Origin: Bacteroidota bacterium
GTDB lineage: Bacteria; Bacteroidota; Bacteroidia; Bacteroidales; JADFUO01
DNA length: 10,824 nt
Direction: 5' to 3'
NCBI GenBank assembly: GCA_015222115.1
Contig: JADFUO010000179.1
Span: 1-10,824, forward strand
In this document: one piece after another, positions 1-7,310 of the stretch
How the letters are laid out: the number at the start of each line of letters is the position of its first letter
How positions within the stretch are numbered: the stretch's first letter is position 1
Made by a program: the position numbers and the translations under genes
Notes under the pieces: model-generated
Databases searched by the model: none
Seen by the model: only the letters and a program-made list of their open reading frames with translations
Told to the model about the DNA's origin: nothing

Positions 1-989
1 CTGTCATCAAAATAATCTACTTTGCCGTAAGGATAGATCATTGCATTTTCAATAATGGCTCCGTGATGTAGATAATTATCTTTATGCATAACAGCATCAT
101 ATATATCTTTTTCTTTAACAGGATCAATATTTATCATTTTTGCGTAGCAGCCATTTTCAAAGTTAGCAATTCCGTCTTCGCTCCAGCCGTGTTCGTCATC
201 TCCCAATAATGCTCTTGTGTGATCAGCTGATAATGATGTTTTACCGGTTCCTGATAGTCCCAGAAGTAAAGCTGAATCACCATTCTTTCCTTCATTTACT
301 GAACAATGTAATGGTAAGATGTTCTCAAAGGGCAAATAGTAATTCATTACGGTAAACATTAATTTTTTTAAGCTTCCCATGTATGCCGAACCAACGATAA
401 CTCCAATTCGCTTGTCAAAATCCATAGCAACTATCATGTTTGATGTTTTACCGTTTGGTAACTTTCTTAATCTGCCTTCATATTTTGAAGCATCAAGTTT
501 GTCATACGGGAGTGATAACAGATAAAACTCGTCATTATAGAAAACACTTTTTTCAATATTTTCAGGTATTGTCCTGAACATATTGTCAGTAAAAAGTGAT
601 GATAAAGCATGGTCGGTAATTACTTTAACAGGTAAGGCATATTTCACATCTGCACCAAGTACCCTGTCCGTTATATATACTTTTTCTTTATCTGCCAGGA
701 AATCAATAGCATCCTTAAATACCATATTAAATGTTTCTTCGTCAATTGGAATATTGTTTGGTGAACTCCAGTCAATAGTATCCTCACTTTCACTTCTTCT
801 GACAATTACGGTGTCTTTTGGGCTTCTGCCGGTAGATTCAACAGGTGTCCATGTAGCCAATGCACCACTCTCGGCAATTAATGCTTCTTTATTGTCAACA
901 ACTTCCTGAATAATTTTTTTTCTTTCAATATTATCATAGATATTTTTATGATCATTAACTGCTTTAGATAATTTGGCTTTTAAGTTCAT
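1..989 (-). CDS. pckA: Phosphoenolpyruvate carboxykinase (ATP), N-terminal 329 residues; 3' end lies beyond the window
   Basis: Cytosolic enzyme that interconverts oxaloacetate + ATP and PEP + CO2 + ADP, the entry step of gluconeogenesis, or the carboxylating direction in fermenting Bacteroidota. The frame is open from the ATG at 989 down to base 1 with no stop, so about 329 of a usual 530-540 residues are visible. Visible signatures are the substrate-binding RSPKD (R55), the YMGSLKK segment (residues 203-209), the P-loop GLSGTGKT (244-251) and the kinase-2 motif GDDEHGW (263-269). The residues equivalent to the E. coli metal ligands Lys213, His232 and Asp269 appear as K209, H228 and D265, all in place at a constant offset of 4, so the visible part looks functional. 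YMGSLKK differs from the usual Y-G-E-K-K form (Glu replaced by Ser), which suggests a separate ATP-PEPCK subgroup. The gene lies 54 bp downstream of ppdK on the same strand with no evident promoter or terminator between, so co-transcription is likely. Confidence 0.96.
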   Translation of the reverse strand, partial: MNLKAKLSKAVNDHKNIYDNIERKKIIQEVVDNKEALIAESGALATWTPVESTGRSPKDTVIVRRSESEDTIDWSSPNNIPIDEETFNMVFKDAIDFLADKEKVYITDRVLGADVKYALPVKVITDHALSSLFTDNMFRTIPENIEKSVFYNDEFYLLSLPYDKLDASKYEGRLRKLPNGKTSNMIVAMDFDKRIGVIVGSAYMGSLKKLMFTVMNYYLPFENILPLHCSVNEGKNGDSALLLGLSGTGKTSLSADHTRALLGDDEHGWSEDGIANFENGCYAKMINIDPVKEKDIYDAVMHKDNYLHHGAIIENAMIYPYGKVDYFDD

Positions 990-1043
990 TTTTTATTATA
1001 AGGATTTATTAAATTAAGAATAATATGATAATTTATTTTGTGG

Positions 1044-3779
1044 TTAGTTAACTTTATTTTGCTTAATTACGGCTTGTGCAGCGGCTAATCTTGCAATAGG
1101 TACTCTGAAAGGTGAGCAGCTAACATAATTGAATCCTAAAGAGTTACAGAACTCAACAGAAGATGGTTCACCACCATGTTCGCCGCAAATTCCTATCTTT
1201 AGATTTTTACGTGTTTGTCTACCTCTTTCCACAGCAATCTTCATTAATTGACCAACACCATCCTGATCAAGAATTTCAAACGGATCGTTTTTCAAAATAC
1301 CTTTTTTAATATATATTGGTAAGAATTTGCCTGCATCATCACGTGAATAACCGAAAGTCATTTGAGTTAAATCGTTTGTGCCAAATGAGAAAAATTCGGC
1401 AGATTTGGCAATTTCATCAGCTAATAGAGCTGCTCTTGGTATTTCAATCATTGTACCTACTAAATAATCAATCCTGTCATTTTTTTCTTTAAAAACTTTT
1501 TCAGCAATTGCACGAACAATGTCTTCCTGCATTTTCAGTTCTTTATAAGTTCCGATAAGAGGCACCATAATTTCGGGTATGGCATTAATACCTTTGGATT
1601 TCAAATTTAGTGCAGCTTCAAAAATAGCACGAGCCTGCATTTCGGTTATCTCGGGATATGTATTTCCTAAGCGGCAACCTCTGTGTCCTAGCATTGGGTT
1701 GAGTTCGGATAACTCTTTTACTTTTAGTTTGATTTCTTCAACCGAAATACCCATTTCTTTTGCCATTTCTTTTTGGTTTTTTTCTTCGTGAGGTATAAAC
1801 TCGTGTAAAGGTGGGTCAAGCAGGCGAATGGTTACCGGAAGATCATGCATAGCTTCAAAGATTTCTTCAAAATCTTTTCGTTGTATAGGCAATAATTTAT
1901 CCAATGCTTTTCTTCTTTCTTTTTCATTATAAGCAAGTATCATTTCCCGCATAAGCATTATACGTTCACCTTCAAAGAACATGTGTTCGGTACGGCAAAG
2001 ACCTATACCCTGAGCACCAAAATTTCTGGCAATCAATGATTCTCTGGGAGTATCGGCATTGGCTCTTACATGCATTCTTGAATATTTATCAACAAGTTTC
2101 ATCAGTTCATTGAAATCGCTACTTAATTCTGGTTCAATGGTTTTTACCTTTCCTTCATATACTTCACCTGTTGAACCGTTTAATGATATCCAGTCACCTT
2201 CTTTAAATATTTTATTATGGACAGTAAATATTCTTTTTTTATAATCAATATTTAAACCTCCTGCTCCGGAAATACAACATTTTCCCATACCTCGTGCAAC
2301 AACAGCTGCATGAGATGTCATTCCGCCACGAGCAGTAAGTATACCTTTTGCAATGTCCATTCCTTTCAGGTCTTCCGGAGAAGTTTCAATACGAACAAGT
2401 ATAACTTCTTTACCTTTGGCAGCCCATTCTTCAGCTTCGTCGGCAAAGAATACTATTTGTCCGCTTGAAGCACCCGGTGAAGCTGGTAAACCCTTGGTGA
2501 TTATAATTGCTTCACTTATTGCTTCTTTATCAAATACAGGATGAAGCAGTTCATTAAGTTTGTTAGGCTCAACTCGCATAATTGCGTTTTTTTCATCAAT
2601 TTCATCCTCATTGAGCATATCCATTGCAATTTTTACCATTGCTGTTCCTGTGCGTTTACCATTACGTGTTTGAAGCAGCCAAAGTTTGCTATCCTGAAAG
2701 GTAAACTCAATGTCCTGCATATCTTTATAATGATCTTCAAGTTTTTGCTGGATTTCATTTAATTCTTTATAAATTTCGGGCTTGCATTCTTCTAATGAGG
2801 GGTATTTTGTTGCTCTTACTTCTTCTGAATAATTTGATTGTTTAGCCCATCTTCTTGAACCTTCAAGAGTAATTTGCCGTGGGGTTCTGATGCCTGCAAC
2901 CACATCTTCGCCCTGAGCATTGATCAAATATTCGCCGTTGAACAAGTCTTCGCCTGTAGCAGCATCTCTTGTGAACGCGACTCCTGTTCCTGAATTATTA
3001 TTCATGTTTCCGAAAACCATTGCCTGAACATTAATAGCTGTTCCCCATTCGGATGGAATATTGTTTAATTTGCGGTAAAATATAGCTCTTTCGTTCATCC
3101 AACTGTCAAAAACAGCCATTACTGAACCCCAGAGTTGTTCCCACGGATCATCAGGAAATTCTTTACCTGTCTCTTCTTTTACTGCACTTTTGAATAATCT
3201 TACTAATTCTTTAAGATCTTCGGTTGTAAGCTCGGTGTCATCATCAATATCTTTCTTGTCTTTCATCTCGTCAATGATTTCTTCAAAAGGGTCAATATCT
3301 TGTTTTGAAGCAGGTTTCATACCAAGTACCACGTCACCGTACATTTGAACAAATCTCCGGTAGGAATCCCATGCAAAACGTTCATTACCGAATTTTCTGG
3401 CAATTCCTTCAACAGTATCATTATCTAAACCAAGGTTTAAAACCGTATCCATCATTCCTGGCATAGAAGCTCTTGCTCCTGAACGAACAGAAAGTAAACA
3501 TGGATTTTCTTTGTCCCCGAATTTTGTACCCATAATTTTTTCAACAAAATGAACGCCTCCTTCAACTTCTTTTTTGATTAGTTCAATAGTTTTTTCTTTA
3601 CCGATTTTATAGTATTCAATACAAACTTCAGTAGTAATTGTAAATCCCGGAGGAACCGGTACACCAATAAGGTTCATTTCTGCAAGGTTTGCACCTTTCC
3701 CGCCCAAAAGATTTTTTTTATCTGCTTTGCCTTCTGCTTTTCGGTCACCGAAAAGATAAACATGTTTTTGTTTTGTCAT
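1044..3779 (-). CDS. ppdK: Pyruvate, phosphate dikinase (911 aa, complete)
   Basis: Cytosolic enzyme catalysing pyruvate + ATP + Pi <=> PEP + AMP + PPi. All three parts of the family are visible. The N-terminal ATP-binding domain starts with LLGGKGANLAEM (24-35). The swivelling phosphohistidine domain carries GGMTSHAAVVARG with catalytic His490; Thr488 sits at the position phosphorylated by the PPDK regulatory protein in families that have one. The C-terminal TIM barrel carries GTNDLTQMTFG (N802) and GICGEHGGEPSSVEF with the general-acid Cys865. These correspond to His455, Asn768 and Cys831 of the Clostridium symbiosum enzyme, each shifted by 34-35. Much of the extra length seems to be a segment around residues 303-332, between RTPRQI and the LEDHYKDMQDIEF motif; I recall similar segments in other Bacteroidota PPDKs. 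The start ATG at 3779 leads directly into conserved sequence and has no Shine-Dalgarno. It is the first gene of the minus-strand unit with pckA. Function is very secure. Confidence 0.98.
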   Translation of the reverse strand: MTKQKHVYLFGDRKAEGKADKKNLLGGKGANLAEMNLIGVPVPPGFTITTEVCIEYYKIGKEKTIELIKKEVEGGVHFVEKIMGTKFGDKENPCLLSVRSGARASMPGMMDTVLNLGLDNDTVEGIARKFGNERFAWDSYRRFVQMYGDVVLGMKPASKQDIDPFEEIIDEMKDKKDIDDDTELTTEDLKELVRLFKSAVKEETGKEFPDDPWEQLWGSVMAVFDSWMNERAIFYRKLNNIPSEWGTAINVQAMVFGNMNNNSGTGVAFTRDAATGEDLFNGEYLINAQGEDVVAGIRTPRQITLEGSRRWAKQSNYSEEVRATKYPSLEECKPEIYKELNEIQQKLEDHYKDMQDIEFTFQDSKLWLLQTRNGKRTGTAMVKIAMDMLNEDEIDEKNAIMRVEPNKLNELLHPVFDKEAISEAIIITKGLPASPGASSGQIVFFADEAEEWAAKGKEVILVRIETSPEDLKGMDIAKGILTARGGMTSHAAVVARGMGKCCISGAGGLNIDYKKRIFTVHNKIFKEGDWISLNGSTGEVYEGKVKTIEPELSSDFNELMKLVDKYSRMHVRANADTPRESLIARNFGAQGIGLCRTEHMFFEGERIMLMREMILAYNEKERRKALDKLLPIQRKDFEEIFEAMHDLPVTIRLLDPPLHEFIPHEEKNQKEMAKEMGISVEEIKLKVKELSELNPMLGHRGCRLGNTYPEITEMQARAIFEAALNLKSKGINAIPEIMVPLIGTYKELKMQEDIVRAIAEKVFKEKNDRIDYLVGTMIEIPRAALLADEIAKSAEFFSFGTNDLTQMTFGYSRDDAGKFLPIYIKKGILKNDPFEILDQDGVGQLMKIAVERGRQTRKNLKIGICGEHGGEPSSVEFCNSLGFNYVSCSPFRVPIARLAAAQAVIKQNKVN

Positions 3780-3830
3780 TTTATTTTTTAATTATTTAAT
3801 TGATTTTTAACCAGTTTAATTTTAAGCATG

Positions 3831-3838
3831 CAAAACTA
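3831..3838 (-). promoter_or_regulatory. Candidate -7 box for ppdK-pckA
   Basis: Read on the minus strand this is TAGTTTTG, an exact match to the Bacteroidota -7 consensus TAnnTTTG. It lies about 52 bp upstream of the ppdK start, leaving a 5' leader of roughly 45 nt. No good TTTG -33 box sits at the preferred 19-21 nt spacing, so the call rests on the -7 element alone in AT-rich DNA. Confidence 0.35.
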
Positions 3839-3881
3839 CAAAAATATATATCAGGAAATTATCATTTGTTTAAAAATTTTG

Positions 3882-3889
3882 TATGTTTG
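3882..3889 (+). promoter_or_regulatory. Candidate distal -7 box upstream of the lysine operon
   Basis: TATGTTTG matches TAnnTTTG exactly on the plus strand. The nearest TTTG (3865-3868) is only 13 nt upstream, shorter than the usual 19-21. If used, it would give a 5' leader of about 165 nt containing the heptamer array at 3982-4010. Confidence 0.25.
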
Positions 3890-3955
3890 CCTGCCATAAT
3901 TCAGATAAACTCTGTAAGGAAGTATAACTGTATTAGGGTCAAAGGTATAATGTGT

Positions 3956-3985
3956 TTTGTAATCAGAATAAAAATTTAATATTTG
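3956..3985 (+). promoter_or_regulatory. Candidate promoter of the lysine-degradation operon, fused to the heptamer array
   Basis: TTTG at 3956-3959, an 18-nt spacer, then AATATTTG at 3978-3985 (one mismatch to TAnnTTTG). This fits the Bacteroidota housekeeping promoter layout and would start transcription near 3992, about 70 nt before the reductase start. The TTTG of the -7 box is also the first four bases of the first heptamer repeat. Confidence 0.35.
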
Positions 3986-4010
3986 ACATTTGACATCTGA
4001 CATTTGACAT
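3982..4010 (+). repeat. Short tandem repeat, four copies of TTTGACA
   Basis: Four consecutive 7-bp units: TTTGACA (3982-3988), TTTGACA (3989-3995), TCTGACA (3996-4002) and TTTGACA (4003-4009), followed by a T that begins a fifth. Only one base differs from the consensus. The array lies in the 281-bp divergent spacer, 51 bp before the reductase start. It is too short, with no spacers, to be a CRISPR. The rest of the spacer 3780-4060 holds candidate promoters and plain AT-rich DNA, with no gene that I can support. Confidence 0.85.
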
Positions 4011-4060
4011 GATAATAATATATAACTCAAAGTTTAATTATTTATAAAAATATTTCAAGA

Positions 4061-5368
4061 ATGAATAATATTATTGGAATTCGTCATGAGGATAAATATG
4101 TTATGGAAAGGCGTGTACCGCTAACTCCTAAACATATTAAAAATTTAATAAAAAATCAGAATCTGGAAGTTTTAGTTGAAAGTTCACCGAAAAGAATTTT
4201 TAAAGATGAAGAATTTGAGAAGGCAGGAGCAATAATTACAAATGATTTGAAAAAAGCTCCCGTGATTTTTGGTGTAAAAGAAATACCCGAATCTTATTTT
4301 GAAAAGGGAAAAACATACATATTCTTTTCACATGTAATTAAAGGACAGGAATATAATATGCCCATGCTCAAAAAAATGATGGAGAAAAAAAACAATCTCA
4401 TTGACTATGAAAAAATAATGGATGAGCAGGGGAGGAGACTGATATTTTTCGGGAAATATGCAGGTTTGGCAGGAATGATCAATTCTTTATGGTCGTTAGG
4501 TTTGCGTTTAAAACATTTCGGTCTTGAAACACCTTTTATCAAAATAAAACAATCACATCTTTATAATTCGCTGGAAGAAGCTAAAAATGATATTTCAAAA
4601 GTTGGTTTTGAAATTGCAGAGAAAGGCTTGCCAAAAGAGTTAACTCCCTTAACGATAGGATTTACAGGTTATGGCAATGTTTCAATGGGTGCACAGGAAA
4701 TTACAAATTTATTGCCTGTAAAAGAAATATCACCTTCCGAGTTGTTGGATTTGAAAAACAGGCCAGACCGTCCTAACAATGTTATTTATAAAATTATTTT
4801 TAAAGAGGAAGATTTGTCAGAGCCGTTAGATAACAATATGGAATTTGACCTGCAGGATTATTACACTCATCCGGAAAAATATAAAGACCAGTTTGAAAAA
4901 TATATTAAACATTTAACTATTTTAATGAATTGCATGTATTGGGATGAACGTTATCCGAGAATTATTACCAAAGATTATCTTGAAAAATTATATAAAGAAG
5001 GTAATCCGAAGTTAACGGTTATTGGTGATATTACCTGCGATCCGGACGGATCAATAGAATGTACACATAAGGGCACAGAAATTGAGGATCCTGTTTTTGT
5101 TTATAATCCGTATACCCGGAAACCTGTAATGGGTCATGAAGGCGAAGGTATTATGATAATGTCGGTTGATATTTTACCAAGCGAATTACCCCGCGAATCC
5201 TCAATTTATTTTGGAGACACTTTTCTTAAATATGTTAAAGCAATTGCAACATCAGATTATAATGTACCTTTTGAACTTTTGAATCTGCCAAATCCGATTA
5301 AAAAAGCTGTTATTTTACATCAGGGCAAATTAACTCCTGATTATGAATATATTGCTGAATATTTATAG
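4061..5368 (+). CDS. Lysine-2-oxoglutarate reductase (saccharopine-forming), AASS N-terminal-half homologue, 435 aa
   Basis: Predicted to condense L-lysine with 2-oxoglutarate, using NAD(P)H, to give saccharopine, the first step of lysine breakdown by the saccharopine route. The protein belongs to the alanine dehydrogenase/PNT-like superfamily and follows the LKR half of plant and animal AASS closely. Visible landmarks are GIRHEDKYVMERRVPLTP (residues 6-23), the FFSHVIKGQEYNMPML stretch (88-103), FFGKYAGLAGMI (129-140), the dinucleotide-binding-region motif GFTGYGNVSMGAQEI (200-214) and IGDITCDPDGSIE (321-333). There is no fused saccharopine dehydrogenase half; that function is the next gene, 48 bp downstream. 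The ATG at 4061 is preceded by A/T-rich sequence without a Shine-Dalgarno and begins directly with conserved sequence. A generic 'alanine dehydrogenase' label would be the likely misannotation. Cofactor preference (NADH or NADPH) cannot be read from the sequence. Confidence 0.9.
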   Translation: MNNIIGIRHEDKYVMERRVPLTPKHIKNLIKNQNLEVLVESSPKRIFKDEEFEKAGAIITNDLKKAPVIFGVKEIPESYFEKGKTYIFFSHVIKGQEYNMPMLKKMMEKKNNLIDYEKIMDEQGRRLIFFGKYAGLAGMINSLWSLGLRLKHFGLETPFIKIKQSHLYNSLEEAKNDISKVGFEIAEKGLPKELTPLTIGFTGYGNVSMGAQEITNLLPVKEISPSELLDLKNRPDRPNNVIYKIIFKEEDLSEPLDNNMEFDLQDYYTHPEKYKDQFEKYIKHLTILMNCMYWDERYPRIITKDYLEKLYKEGNPKLTVIGDITCDPDGSIECTHKGTEIEDPVFVYNPYTRKPVMGHEGEGIMIMSVDILPSELPRESSIYFGDTFLKYVKAIATSDYNVPFELLNLPNPIKKAVILHQGKLTPDYEYIAEYL

Positions 5369-5416
5369 TCCGTTTGAAAATTTGTTATATAAAAATCAAT
5401 TTAATTTATAAGCATT

Positions 5417-6754
5417 ATGAAAAAAGTACTTATTCTTGGAGCGGGAATGGTTGTAAAACCAATGGTTTCCTATTTATTAGGTAAAGGATATCAGGTAACT
5501 GTGGCTACCCGAACAAAATCAAAAGCTGATAAAATGATTGCCGGACATCCTAACGGAAAGTCGCTTGCATGGACGGTTGACGACAAAGAAACGCTTGGCA
5601 AACTTATTGCAGAACATGACATTTCTGTTAGTTTATTACCATTTGTTTATCATGTGATGGTTGCAAAAATGTGTATCAAACACAAAAAAAATATGGTAAC
5701 AACTTCTTATGTTAAGCCCGAAATGAAAGCACTTGACCAGGAAGCAAAAAAAGCCGGAGTGATTATTTTAAATGAAATTGGTGTTGACCCCGGAATTGAC
5801 CACATGTCGGCAATGCGAATTATTGACCATATTCATGACAAAAATGGTGAAATTGAGGAGTTTTATTCGTTTTGTGGAGCATTGGTTGCTCCTGAAGTAG
5901 AAAAAAATCCGTTCAATTATAAATTTTCCTGGGCACCAAAAGGAGTTGTAATGGCTGGAAATAATGATGGAAAATACCTCCTTCACGGAGAAGTGATTTA
6001 TGTTCCTACAGAAGACCTTTTTAAAAACCCAATAAAAGTTGATTTTTCCGAAGTGGGAGAGTTGGAAGTATATCCTAACAGGGACTCAATACCTTATATA
6101 GAACTTTATGGGATTCCTGAAACAAAAACCATGTTTCGCGGTACTTTCCGTTATGATAAATGGTGTGAAATAATGGATGCATTCAAATCTATTAACCTGC
6201 TTTCTTACGATAAAATGAATATGGAAGGCATGACTTATGCTGATTTTATGGCTAAAATGACAGGAGCTGAAAATTCAGATAATATTGCAAAAAAAGTTGT
6301 TGAAAAATTAGGTATTGGAGAAGATTCAAATCCTGTTATTGCTATGCAATGGCTTGGATTATTTTCAAACGAGCCAATGAACCGCAAAGAAGATTCACCG
6401 TTTGAAGTTACATCCGATTTAATGATCTCAAAAATGATGATTGGTGAAAATGAAAGGGATATGCTGGTTATGCAACACACTTTTCTGGCAAAGTATCCGG
6501 ATGGCAAAAAAGAAGTAATTAAATCAAACATGCTTGATTTTGGTACTTTAAAAACCGATACATCAATTGCAAGAACAGTTGCATTGCCTGCCGCATGCGC
6601 AGTGGAGATGATTTTGGAAGGAAATATCAATGTAACCGGAGTATATATTCCCGTAATCCCTGAAATTTACAACCCAATACTTAACCAACTTGAAACTATG
6701 AACATTAAAATGATTGAGAGATACGGATTGCCTTTGAGTGAGAATATTAAATGA
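5417..6754 (+). CDS. Saccharopine dehydrogenase (L-glutamate-forming), LYS9/AASS C-terminal-half homologue, 445 aa
   Basis: Predicted to oxidise saccharopine to 2-aminoadipate 6-semialdehyde + L-glutamate with NAD(P)+, completing the work of the upstream reductase. An N-terminal Rossmann fold opens with KKVLILGAGMVVKPM (2-16), followed by a basic ATRTKSKA turn (30-37). Family landmarks are LLPF (73-76), NEIGVDPGIDHM (119-130) and NPFNYKFSWAPKGVV (164-178), typical of saccharopine reductases, and the 445-residue length matches yeast Lys9. The ATG at 5417 is immediately followed by the Rossmann strand, fixing the start. The 48-bp gap from the reductase has no obvious terminator, so the two are probably one transcript. 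The stop at 6752-6754 lies 4 nt before the next start. A biosynthetic, reverse-direction role as in fungi is formally possible, but the pairing with an AASS-type reductase favours catabolism. Confidence 0.93.
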   Translation: MKKVLILGAGMVVKPMVSYLLGKGYQVTVATRTKSKADKMIAGHPNGKSLAWTVDDKETLGKLIAEHDISVSLLPFVYHVMVAKMCIKHKKNMVTTSYVKPEMKALDQEAKKAGVIILNEIGVDPGIDHMSAMRIIDHIHDKNGEIEEFYSFCGALVAPEVEKNPFNYKFSWAPKGVVMAGNNDGKYLLHGEVIYVPTEDLFKNPIKVDFSEVGELEVYPNRDSIPYIELYGIPETKTMFRGTFRYDKWCEIMDAFKSINLLSYDKMNMEGMTYADFMAKMTGAENSDNIAKKVVEKLGIGEDSNPVIAMQWLGLFSNEPMNRKEDSPFEVTSDLMISKMMIGENERDMLVMQHTFLAKYPDGKKEVIKSNMLDFGTLKTDTSIARTVALPAACAVEMILEGNINVTGVYIPVIPEIYNPILNQLETMNIKMIERYGLPLSENIK

Positions 6755-6758
6755 TAAT

Positions 6759-7214
6759 ATGAAAGGTAAAGAAAATTTGAAAAGGATTCTTCATGTAGTA
6801 TTACGCCCTGCTTTCGGGATTTGTTTATTTTTGTCACAATTTACCAGCAATCGCAATACACTATTCACTGACAACTTTTATTTATTGTTTCTGGGAATAT
6901 TATTTCTTACCTGTGGTATTTTACTTTTAATTACTGCCTCGTTGCATTTGCGAAAAGCCATTAATACTAAAGATATTGTAATTAGTGGTCCGTTCAAATA
7001 TATCAGGCATCCGATTTATACCAGTATATATATCCTTTCAATTGGATTGGGACTTATATTTTTCACTTGGCTTTGGTTTATTGTTATGATAATTTTTATT
7101 CCATTTTGGTATCTGGAATGCAGAGAAGAAGAAAAGGAAATGATAAAATTGTATGGTAAAAAATATATTGAATATCAAAAGAAGACAGGAATGTTTTTTC
7201 CAAGGATGAGATAA
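6759..7214 (+). CDS. Small integral-membrane methyltransferase of the ICMT/PEMT-like family (151 aa)
   Basis: Membrane protein with about four hydrophobic segments, near residues 11-28, 40-61, 88-104 and 104-119. It carries the family signature GPFKYIRHPIYTSI (77-90, with RHP at 83-85) and the C-terminal LECREEEKEMIKLYGKKYIEYQKKTGMFFPR (119-149). The RHPxY and E-EE...YG..Y..Y elements form the SAM-binding part of isoprenylcysteine carboxyl methyltransferase and phospholipid N-methyltransferase relatives. Bacterial members of this size are mostly uncharacterised, so the substrate (lipid, small molecule or protein) is unknown. I chose the ATG at 6759, 4 nt after the saccharopine dehydrogenase stop, which suggests translational coupling. 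A GTG at 6738 would add seven residues overlapping the upstream gene, but nothing supports it. The operon position could tie it to lysine catabolism or be incidental. Confidence 0.82.
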   Translation: MKGKENLKRILHVVLRPAFGICLFLSQFTSNRNTLFTDNFYLLFLGILFLTCGILLLITASLHLRKAINTKDIVISGPFKYIRHPIYTSIYILSIGLGLIFFTWLWFIVMIIFIPFWYLECREEEKEMIKLYGKKYIEYQKKTGMFFPRMR

Positions 7215-7239
7215 TGATTCAAATGAACATTTTCATTAT
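7211..7239 (+). terminator. Weak hairpin at the end of the lysine/methyltransferase operon
   Basis: ATAATGA (7211-7217) pairs perfectly with TCATTAT (7233-7239). A nested AAAT/ATTT stem (7221-7224 with 7229-7232) closes a GAAC loop. The hairpin covers the methyltransferase stop codon and is followed by a T-rich stretch. It is AT-only with no clean U-tract, so termination would be partial at best. The 96-bp gap to the next gene shows no recognisable TAnnTTTG box, so read-through may supply that gene. Confidence 0.28.
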
Positions 7240-7310
7240 TCTATTATTCCATATTTATTGAAATAAGAAATGATAAACTGGCTAAATATTTACTAATAAA
7301 ATCAACTTGT

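Noticed and set aside
583..909. 108-codon open frame on the plus strand
   Set aside because: Lies entirely antisense to pckA, whose reading is strongly conserved; low-complexity Ser/Leu composition typical of a shadow frame.
3884..3928. 14-codon ATG frame (MFACHNSDKLCKEV) in the divergent spacer, a possible leader peptide
   Set aside because: Too short, no run of regulatory codons and no attenuator hairpin after it; chance ORF is the simpler reading.
3982..4010. Heptamer array as a CRISPR or mobile-element remnant
   Set aside because: 7-bp units are contiguous without spacers, and there are no inverted repeats, cas or transposase genes nearby.
6235..6630. 131-codon open frame on the minus strand
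   Set aside because: Antisense to the conserved C-terminal half of saccharopine dehydrogenase; no recognisable motif of its own.
6738..6758. GTG start for the methyltransferase, 21 bp upstream
   Set aside because: Would overlap the saccharopine dehydrogenase end and add seven unconserved residues; the ATG 4 nt after the stop is more usual.
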